Source: Knufia peltigerae
Taxonomy: Eukaryota; Ascomycota; Eurotiomycetes; Chaetothyriales; Trichomeriaceae
DNA: 64,000 bases
Reading direction: 5' to 3'
Assembly: GCA_030247855.1 (NCBI GenBank)
Contig: JAPDRN010000131.1
Span: forward strand, 1-64,000
The notes below the pieces were generated by a model. The model was not told where the DNA came from. It made no database searches and saw nothing but the letters and a program-made list of their open reading frames with translations. Position numbers and translations under genes: made by a program. Shown here in pieces: positions 57,982 to 64,000 of the stretch. Every line of letters starts with the position of its first letter. The stretch's first letter is position 1.

Positions 57982-59262
57982 TCAGTCCGCCCGCAACGGC
58001 ATCGACAGATACGGGCCCTCGCCTTCGCGCGCCGGTCCACGCCGCAATACCTGCAGGCGGCGACCGTCGGCAGACAGTTGTGGTATGCGGGCGTCCGAAC
58101 GCCACAGCGCCGGCAACCGCGCCAGTGCCTCGTCGGGTGGCCCGGCCTGTTGCCGCAGCCAGCGCTGCGCGCCAAGCAGGCGGATCATCGCCGCTGCGTC
58201 CTGGCTGCGCGTCGCGTACTGTGCGTGGGACGGCCCGGCGATGGCGCTCAATGTGCATCCCAGCGGATTGGCCAGGCAGCCCACATCCCATCGGGGCGGT
58301 GGCGGCACAAGGAGCGGGACATCGGCTGCCAGCGCCTTCACTGCAGCGGGGCGGCATGCCCAGCCGAAATTGCCGGCGATCCGGGCCAGGGTGTGGTCGC
58401 GATCCAGCAGCAGGCGGCTGCCTGCTGTCTGCGTGGACGCCTCGATGGCAGCCTTGTTCATCGCAAATTCGCCCTGCATCGCTTGGCACAGGCTCTGCTC
58501 GTCGGCGTCCAGCGGCTGCAGCGCCGCCTCGCAGGAGGCGGGCAGCACGTAATCCGGTGATTGCTCGACCAGCATGTCACCCAGCAATGCAGCATGGGAC
58601 CTCACCACGGCGGCACCCATCATGCTGTCCACCACCGTGCTGCCGGTGCGCATCATCCGCCGCCCGAACCGAACCGATCTGCAGCCTGCCTCGACGGCAC
58701 CGGCAACATCGCCCTGCAGATAGGCCAGTGCCTGCGCACTGGCGCCATCCAACAGCGGCGTGTACGCCGGTAGTGGCAGGAGTTCGCTTTCGAAGGGCTG
58801 GAACGGGGAATCGAAACGATCATAGTCCGCCATCCGCGCCAGTCGCTCGTGCAGGCCGGAATGCCCGGCGTGTGCATCAACGAAGCGCTGCGGATCAGCG
58901 CGCACCTGTGCCAGGCAGCCGACGGGCCCGACGGCACAACGACCTGCCCCATCCAGAGTCAACGGTGCGTGCCTGGCCGCCAGCAACGAGGCGTGCGACG
59001 CCTGCGATGGCGAGGCCTTCCAGCGCTGCAGATCGTCGGCCAACGCCACCTCACGCTGGGCCTGATCCAGCCCATCGAAGGGCAGCGTCCACAGCAGGGC
59101 GAAGCCGTTGCGACCTTCGTTGGGTTGCACGGCCTCAAGCAGACGCCTGTCTTCCCGCTGGGCGGCCGACAACGGCCAGAACCTCGACAGCAGCCATGCC
59201 GCGACGGCCATCACCATCAGACCCAGCATTGCCCAGCTCAACCACCGCAGCATCCTCAACAC
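57982..59262 (-). CDS. Membrane-anchored protein of unknown function
   Basis: A 426-residue protein with one N-terminal hydrophobic helix (LSWAMLGLMVMAVAAWLLSRF) and a large, mostly alpha-helical periplasmic or extracytoplasmic region with six to seven Cys (GRCAVGPVGC, ASCEAAL, WDVGCLANPLGC). I do not recognise a family. It starts at GTG 59262, with GGGAAAGG eight bases upstream; ATG 59253 is an alternative. It is convergent with the exported unknown gene and divergent from the DUF502 gene, so it has no operon partner. Confidence 0.72.
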   Translation of the reverse strand: MLRMLRWLSWAMLGLMVMAVAAWLLSRFWPLSAAQREDRRLLEAVQPNEGRNGFALLWTLPFDGLDQAQREVALADDLQRWKASPSQASHASLLAARHAPLTLDGAGRCAVGPVGCLAQVRADPQRFVDAHAGHSGLHERLARMADYDRFDSPFQPFESELLPLPAYTPLLDGASAQALAYLQGDVAGAVEAGCRSVRFGRRMMRTGSTVVDSMMGAAVVRSHAALLGDMLVEQSPDYVLPASCEAALQPLDADEQSLCQAMQGEFAMNKAAIEASTQTAGSRLLLDRDHTLARIAGNFGWACRPAAVKALAADVPLLVPPPPRWDVGCLANPLGCTLSAIAGPSHAQYATRSQDAAAMIRLLGAQRWLRQQAGPPDEALARLPALWRSDARIPQLSADGRRLQVLRRGPAREGEGPYLSMPLRAD

Positions 59263-59337
59263 GGCATCCTTTCCCTGTATGGCCTGCACCGCCAACGGAC
59301 AGCGTAAACGAGAGGCCGCGACCGCTACAATGCGCGC

Positions 59338-60021
59338 ATGTCGCTCGAAGCCCCCGCCCTGGTTCCCCGCCCCTCCCTGCAGCGCCTGTTCCTGACCGGC
59401 CTGCTGACCCTGTTGCCGATCTGGCTGACCTGGGTGGTGGTCAAATTCGTGTTCGTGCTGCTGTCGGGCATTTCCAGCCCACTGGTAGTGCCGCTGTCCG
59501 AACAGATCGCGACCAGCTTCCCGCATTACCTCGGCTGGGTCCGCGCCGAATGGATCCAGAACACCATCGCCCTGCTGGCCACCCTGCTGGTGATCCTGGC
59601 GGTGGGCGTGGCCAGCCGCCGCGTGGTCGGCCAGCGTCTGCTGCGCTGGGTCGGTGCGATCATCAAGCGCATTCCGCTGGCCAGCATCATCTATGACAGC
59701 GCCAAGAAGCTGCTGGACATGCTGCAGACCGAGCCGGGCAGTACCCAGCGCGTGGTGCTGATCGACTTCCCGCACCGCGACATGAAATCGGTCGGCCTGG
59801 TCACCCGTGTCATCAAGGAACAGGGCACCGACCGCGAACTGGCGGCCGTCTACGTGCCCACCACGCCGAACCCGACCTCGGGCTATCTGGAGATCGTGCC
59901 CGTCGAGCTGCTCACCCCGACCGACTGGACGGTGGACCAGGCGATGAGCTTCATCATTTCCGGCGGTGCAGTGGCGCCCTCCAGCGTTCCGTTCACCCGC
60001 GCCGGCGATCGTTCCGAATGA
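59338..60021 (+). CDS. DUF502 family membrane protein
   Basis: A 227-residue protein with two N-terminal transmembrane helices (LFLTGLLTLLPIWLTWVVVKFVF and ALLATLLVILAVGVAS). The DUF502 core follows (GAIIKRIPLASIIYDSAKKLLDML through FPHRDMKSVGLVTR, ending PTDWTVDQAMSFIISGGAVAP). The function is unknown, although DUF502 genes are often linked to aspS. It overlaps the next gene by 4 bp (ATGA), so the two are coupled. Confidence 0.9.
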   Translation: MSLEAPALVPRPSLQRLFLTGLLTLLPIWLTWVVVKFVFVLLSGISSPLVVPLSEQIATSFPHYLGWVRAEWIQNTIALLATLLVILAVGVASRRVVGQRLLRWVGAIIKRIPLASIIYDSAKKLLDMLQTEPGSTQRVVLIDFPHRDMKSVGLVTRVIKEQGTDRELAAVYVPTTPNPTSGYLEIVPVELLTPTDWTVDQAMSFIISGGAVAPSSVPFTRAGDRSE

Positions 60022-60803
60022 GCGAGGCGTCGCACGCGCGCCCGCTGCAGGACCGCGCGGTCCTGCTGTTCATCGTGCTGGCCGCGTTCTTCTGTGGCAA
60101 CGCAGTATTGGCCGAACTGATCGGGGTGAAGATCTTCGCCCTGGAAGACACCCTCGGCATCGACCCGCTGAACTGGAACCTGTTCGGCCAGACCGGCTCG
60201 TTGAGCTTCACCGCCGGCACGCTGCTGTGGCCGGTGGTGTTCATCATGACCGACACCATCAACGAATTCTTCGGCAAGCGCGGGGTGCGTTTCATCTCGT
60301 GGCTGGCGGTGGTGCTGATCGCCTACGGTTTCCTGTTCGCCTTCGCTGCGATCTCGCTGGCACCGGCCAGCTGGTGGGTGACTTCGATGGATGCCCACGG
60401 CGTGCCCGATTACCAGGCCGCGTTCGCGGCGGTGTTCGGACAGGGCATGTGGACCATCGCCGGTTCGCTGGTGGCGTTCCTGTTCGGCCAGTTGATCGAC
60501 GTGGCGGTGTTCCATCGCATCCGCCAGGCCACCGGCGAGCGCCATGTATGGCTGCGCGCAACGGGTTCCACCGCGGTCTCGCAGCTGGTGGACAGCTTCG
60601 TGGTGATCTGGATCGCCTTCGTGCTCGGGCCGCAGCACTGGCCGACATCGCTGTTCCTGGCGGTGAGCAGTGTCAACTATGTCTACAAGATGGGCTTTGC
60701 GATCGCCCTGATTCCGTTGCTGTACCTGATGCGACGTGCAATTACCCGCTATCTGGGCGAACACCGCGCCGCCGACCTGCGCGCTGCGGCCGCGGCTGAC
60801 TGA
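60018..60803 (+). CDS. Queuosine precursor transporter (YhhQ/VUT family)
   Basis: A 261-residue inner-membrane protein with six hydrophobic segments. The family pattern is NAVLAELIGVKIF, FTAGTLLWPVVFIMTDTINEFFGKR and WLRATGSTAVSQLVDSFVVIW with VNYVYKMGFAI. Relatives import queuosine precursors (preQ0, preQ1). There is no preQ1 riboswitch ahead of it, since its start lies within the DUF502 gene, so it must share that gene's promoter. Confidence 0.9.
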   Translation: MSEASHARPLQDRAVLLFIVLAAFFCGNAVLAELIGVKIFALEDTLGIDPLNWNLFGQTGSLSFTAGTLLWPVVFIMTDTINEFFGKRGVRFISWLAVVLIAYGFLFAFAAISLAPASWWVTSMDAHGVPDYQAAFAAVFGQGMWTIAGSLVAFLFGQLIDVAVFHRIRQATGERHVWLRATGSTAVSQLVDSFVVIWIAFVLGPQHWPTSLFLAVSSVNYVYKMGFAIALIPLLYLMRRAITRYLGEHRAADLRAAAAAD

Positions 60804-60899
60804 AGCCCCAGCGGCGCGCAAGCTGACTGCGCCCTCATGCTGGCCGTACGCGCGCGGATCGTGCAAGCTCCACGGTCTGTGTTCCACGGAAGCTTCTTG

Positions 60900-62843
60900 A
60901 TGCCGTATTCCCCCCGCGTCCTGGCAGCCGCCATCGCCGCGTTGTTCCTGTTCAGCGCCGTTCCGCCGGCCGAAGCAGCGAAGAAGAAGGGCAGCCGCCC
61001 CGCCGCCGCGCAGACCCGCCAGGCGGCCAAGCCAAAGGCCCGCGCCGGCACACGTGCCACCCCGCCGGCCCGCGGCAGTTCGGCGCGCCGCGCCGCGCCG
61101 CGTCCGGTCGCCCCGGCCCGCGCAGTGCCCAAGCAGGTGCAACTGGAGCGCTTGTACGACGAATACTGGGATGCCTCCATGCGGCTGAACCCGCTGCAGG
61201 CGACCTTCCAGGGCGAGCCGCGCTACAACGACCAGCTGCCCAACATCCTCTCCGCCGCCTGGCGCCAGCAATCGCACGACTTCACCACCGAATGGCTGGG
61301 CAAGGTCGAGAAGATCGGCAGCGACGGCCTGCAGGGGCAGGACCTGCTCAGCTACGAGATCTTCGTGCGTGACGCCCGCGCCTCGCTGGCCGCCGAACGC
61401 TATCCGAGCTGGATGATGCCGATCAGCCAGTACTACAACGTCGGCAGCATCATGGCCATCCTCGGCGCCGGTGCGGGTGCGCAGCCGTTCAACACGGCCA
61501 AGGACTACGACACCTGGTCGCGACGCTCGCTCGGCATTCCCGACCTGTTCAACCAGGCCATCGACAACATGCGCCAGGGCATGAAGGCCGGCGTTGTGCA
61601 GCCGCGCGACCTGATGGAAAAGGTCCTGCCGCAGCTGGACGCGGTGATCAAGCCGACCGCCGAAGAGAGCATCTTCTGGTCGCCGATCCGGACCATGCCG
61701 GAGTCCATCTCCGCCGAAGACAAGGCGCGCATCAGCGCCGAGTACAAGCGCATGATCGAACTGAGCATCATGCCGGCCTACCGCGCCCTGCGTGGCTTCA
61801 TCGCCACCGAATACCTGCCTGCCACGCGCAGCAGCAGCGGCCTGGGCGCCCTTCCCGATGGCCAGGCCTGGTACGCCAACCTGATCGTGCAGACCACCGC
61901 CAGCCAGCAGACCGCCGCGCAGCTGCACGCGCTGGGCGAACAGCGTGTGCAGGAGCTGCAGGCGCAGATCACCACGGTGATGCGCGATGGCAAGCTGCGC
62001 AGTTCGCAGGCCAAGCTGCTGCGCAGCATGCGCAACGACCGCCAGTTCCAGTACAGCGATGCCAACGCGCTGCTCAACCGTTACCGGCAGGTGCAGCAGC
62101 AGGTCGATGCACGCCTGCCGCAGGTGCTGGACACCCTGCCGAAGGCGCCGCTGCAGATCCATGCAGTGGAGCCGGAGCGCGCCATGACCGCTGCCGCAGC
62201 CTCCTACCAGCCGTCACCCCCGGGACAACCCGGCGTGCTGTTCGTCAACACCCGCGACCTGCCCAGCCGCAAGCGCTGGAACGTGCCGGTGCAGTATCTG
62301 CATGAGGCCATTCCCGGCCACCACGTGCAGCTGGGCCTGCAGCAGGAATTGACCAAGCTGCCGCGCTTCCGCCGCCTCGGCGGTGACCTCGCCTTCGTCG
62401 AAGGCTGGGGCCTGTATGCGGAAACCCTCGGCGAAGACCTCGGCGTGTACACCGATCCGTACGACCGCATAGGCTATCTGTATTCGCGCCTGCTGCGCGC
62501 CGCGCGCGTGGTCGCCGACACCGGCGTGCATGCGCAGGGCTGGAGCAAGCAGCAGGCCGTGACCTATCTGCAGAAGACCGTGGACATGAGCAGCGATGAT
62601 GCCAACGCCGAGGTCGAACGGATCATGGCCCAGCCCGGCCAGGCGCTGTCCAACGTAGCGGGCCTGACCACGATCATCGCCCTGCGCGACAAGGCCAAGG
62701 CACGCCAGGGTGCAGCGTTCGACCTGCGCCGCTTCCATGCCGAAGTGCTGAAGGACGGTTCGATGCCACTGGATGTACTGGACCACAAGATCGAACGCTG
62801 GCTGGCCCAGCCGGCCGCAGCAACGCCTGCACCCGCACCCTGA
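60900..62843 (+). CDS. DUF885 family putative metallopeptidase
   Basis: A 647-residue exported protein (signal 1-25, AAIAALFLFSAVPPAEA). A basic, low-complexity Ala/Arg/Lys/Pro linker covers about 27-76, then the DUF885 domain. The predicted zinc motif is HEAIPGHH at 468-475, with FVEGWGLYAE downstream. GGAAG lies 8 bases before the ATG. Related proteins are large soluble hydrolases of unclear substrate. It is followed 16 bp later by a serine hydrolase gene, so they are likely co-transcribed. Confidence 0.9.
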   Translation: MPYSPRVLAAAIAALFLFSAVPPAEAAKKKGSRPAAAQTRQAAKPKARAGTRATPPARGSSARRAAPRPVAPARAVPKQVQLERLYDEYWDASMRLNPLQATFQGEPRYNDQLPNILSAAWRQQSHDFTTEWLGKVEKIGSDGLQGQDLLSYEIFVRDARASLAAERYPSWMMPISQYYNVGSIMAILGAGAGAQPFNTAKDYDTWSRRSLGIPDLFNQAIDNMRQGMKAGVVQPRDLMEKVLPQLDAVIKPTAEESIFWSPIRTMPESISAEDKARISAEYKRMIELSIMPAYRALRGFIATEYLPATRSSSGLGALPDGQAWYANLIVQTTASQQTAAQLHALGEQRVQELQAQITTVMRDGKLRSSQAKLLRSMRNDRQFQYSDANALLNRYRQVQQQVDARLPQVLDTLPKAPLQIHAVEPERAMTAAAASYQPSPPGQPGVLFVNTRDLPSRKRWNVPVQYLHEAIPGHHVQLGLQQELTKLPRFRRLGGDLAFVEGWGLYAETLGEDLGVYTDPYDRIGYLYSRLLRAARVVADTGVHAQGWSKQQAVTYLQKTVDMSSDDANAEVERIMAQPGQALSNVAGLTTIIALRDKAKARQGAAFDLRRFHAEVLKDGSMPLDVLDHKIERWLAQPAAATPAPAP

Positions 62844-62859
62844 CCATCACGGAGCTGCC

Positions 62860-63930
62860 ATGCGCCCCGCCGCCCTGCTGTGTATCGCCGTCCTCGCTGT
62901 GCTGCCGTCGGTCACCTTGGCGGCAGCACCGCTGGCGCCGCCGGACGCAGGCATCGATGGCCTGATGCAGGCCTACGATGGCCAGGTACCGGGCGCGGCG
63001 GTGCTGGTGCTGCACGACGGGCAACCGGTATTCCGCCGCGGCTACGGGTTGGCCGTGGTCGAAGATGGCAGCACCGTGACGCCGGCCAGCAACTTCCGCC
63101 TGGCCTCGGTCAGCAAGCAGTTCACCGCTGCGGCGGTGCTGTTGCTGGTCGAGGACGGTCGCCTTGCGCTGGACCAGCCGGCGCGGCGCTGGCTGCCGGA
63201 ACTGCCGCCCGCCGCTGCCGCCATCACCCTGCGCCAGTTGCTGTCGCACACCAGCGGCCTGCTGGACTACGAAGACCTGATGGACCCTGCCGACACCCGG
63301 CAGGTGCACGACGCCGATGTGCTTGCCCTGCTCGCCCGCGAAGATCGGCTCGCCTTCGCACCCGGTACGCAGTACCGCTACAGCAACAGCGGCTACGCAT
63401 TGCTGGCGCTGATCGTCGGCCGCGCCGCCGGCACCGACTTTGCCAGCTTCCTGCAGCAGCGCATCTTCCGGCCACTGGGTATGGCGCATACCGTCGCTCA
63501 CCAGGACGGTGTCGATGTGGTGGCGCAGCGTGCCTATGGCTACAGCGAGGTTGACGGCCACTGGCAACGCACCGACCAGAGCACGACCAGCGCCGTTCTC
63601 GGCGACGGCGGCATCTACGCCTCGCTGGACGACCTCGCCCGCTGGGACGCAGCCCTCTATGACGACCGCCTGCTGTCAGCCGCATCACGCAAGGCGATGT
63701 TCAGCCCGGCCACCGCCACCACCGAAGCGGACGTGCCGCATTACGGTTTCGGCTGGCGCTTGAACGGCCGCATGCACTGGCACAGCGGCGAAAGCATCGG
63801 CTTCCGCAACGTGATCCTGCGCTACCCGGACAAACACCTGACCGTGATCGTGCTGAGCAACCGCAACGCCCCCGAACCCTATCCGCTGGCGCTGAAGATC
63901 GCCCAGCGCTGGCTGGACACCCTGCAATGA
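62860..63930 (+). CDS. Beta-lactamase-family serine hydrolase (class C/PBP4*-like)
   Basis: A 356-residue exported protein (signal 1-22). It has the penicillin-recognising fold motifs SVSK (nucleophile Ser83, Lys86), YSN (175-177) and HSG (308-310) in place of the KTG box, as in esterase- or D-aminopeptidase-like relatives. It is probably a carboxylesterase or peptidase rather than a beta-lactamase conferring resistance. GGAG is 5 bases before the ATG. It overlaps the next gene by 4 bp (ATGA), so three genes in a row look co-transcribed. Confidence 0.88.
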   Translation: MRPAALLCIAVLAVLPSVTLAAAPLAPPDAGIDGLMQAYDGQVPGAAVLVLHDGQPVFRRGYGLAVVEDGSTVTPASNFRLASVSKQFTAAAVLLLVEDGRLALDQPARRWLPELPPAAAAITLRQLLSHTSGLLDYEDLMDPADTRQVHDADVLALLAREDRLAFAPGTQYRYSNSGYALLALIVGRAAGTDFASFLQQRIFRPLGMAHTVAHQDGVDVVAQRAYGYSEVDGHWQRTDQSTTSAVLGDGGIYASLDDLARWDAALYDDRLLSAASRKAMFSPATATTEADVPHYGFGWRLNGRMHWHSGESIGFRNVILRYPDKHLTVIVLSNRNAPEPYPLALKIAQRWLDTLQ

Positions 63931-64000
63931 CCCCCGATACCACCGGCCTGCTGGGCATCCACCATGCCGCACTGATCTGCAGCGACTACGCGCGCTCGAA
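63927..64000 (+). CDS. VOC-family protein, partial (cut by window end)
   Basis: Only the first 24 codons are visible: MTPDTTGLLGIHHAALICSD, then YARS. The IHHAALICSDYARS segment matches the first strand and metal-binding His of glyoxalase/VOC proteins such as YaeR. It overlaps the serine hydrolase stop (ATGA). The rest lies outside the window, so the assignment is limited to the fold. Confidence 0.6.
   Translation, partial: MTPDTTGLLGIHHAALICSDYARS

Noticed and set aside
57982..59775. Extension of the unknown minus-strand gene to a 597-residue product
   Set aside because: The extra N-terminal 170 residues are antisense to the DUF502 gene and look like low-complexity shadow sequence; the hydrophobic anchor and a ribosome site point to GTG 59262.
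59880..60017. preQ1 riboswitch ahead of the queuosine precursor transporter
   Set aside because: The transporter start lies within the DUF502 coding region, and I see no preQ1 aptamer core there.
62860..63930. Acquired beta-lactamase
   Set aside because: The protein has SVSK and YSN, but HSG replaces the usual third box and it is nested in a chromosomal operon, so it is a generic serine hydrolase.

Overview
The window is high-GC chromosomal DNA from a gammaproteobacterium of the Xanthomonadaceae, almost certainly Stenotrophomonas (S. maltophilia complex). The evidence is the gene content (two xanthomonad-style TonB-dependent receptors, DUF418, DUF998, the maf-rng-yhdP-tldD run), short palindromes beginning with GTAG that match the SMAG repeats of that species, and the strong GC3 bias that leaves long spurious open frames antisense to real genes. 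I see no prophage, insertion sequence, CRISPR array, rRNA or replication origin. All identifications come from reading the sequence; no database search was run.

Layout. 0.1-8.1 kb: an Oar-like TonB-dependent receptor, a saccharopine dehydrogenase/DUF4166 fusion, a PhnB-like protein overlapping a phytoene-desaturase-type oxidoreductase, and a rhomboid protease. 8.2-14.6 kb: an alkyltransferase-like protein overlapping an EamA exporter, glutathione reductase, a DUF418 membrane protein, SlyD, and two paralogous exported NlpC/P60 hydrolases, the second with a Clp/CRP-type palindrome upstream. 14.8-21.8 kb: the most interesting region, six minus-strand genes that match the order and features of the Pseudomonas functional amyloid operon fapABCDEF, converging on a sigma-54 enhancer-binding regulator. 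A near-consensus -24/-12 promoter lies just ahead of the first gene. 22-26.3 kb: a dicarboxylate/amino acid symporter, a lipoprotein alkaline phosphatase overlapping a small exported protein, then about 590 bp of nested palindromic repeats.

26.3-38.9 kb is housekeeping: tilS, xseB-ispA, a DUF4870 protein, the TldD/TldE protease pair with darP (yjgA) between them on the other strand, and maf-rng-yhdP-tldD. 39-45.4 kb: a SIMPL-domain protein, a TonB-like energy transducer, a second TonB-dependent receptor, an arginine/ornithine-type APC antiporter and tRNA-Asn(GTT). 45.4-51.5 kb: the conserved leuS-lptE-holA-nadD-rsfS-rlmH cluster. 51.6-64 kb: DUF998, CnoX-like thioredoxin, a LysM/FecR protein overlapping a CHASE2-GGDEF diguanylate cyclase, DUF4442, two unrecognised exported or anchored proteins, DUF502 overlapping a queuosine-precursor transporter, a DUF885 peptidase, a beta-lactamase-family serine hydrolase, and the first 24 codons of a VOC-family protein cut by the window end.

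How it fits together: the sigma-54 activator, its probable promoter and the six fap-like genes look like a self-contained, separately regulated surface-amyloid module. The remaining genes are mostly core metabolism and envelope functions with SMAG palindromes in the gaps between them.
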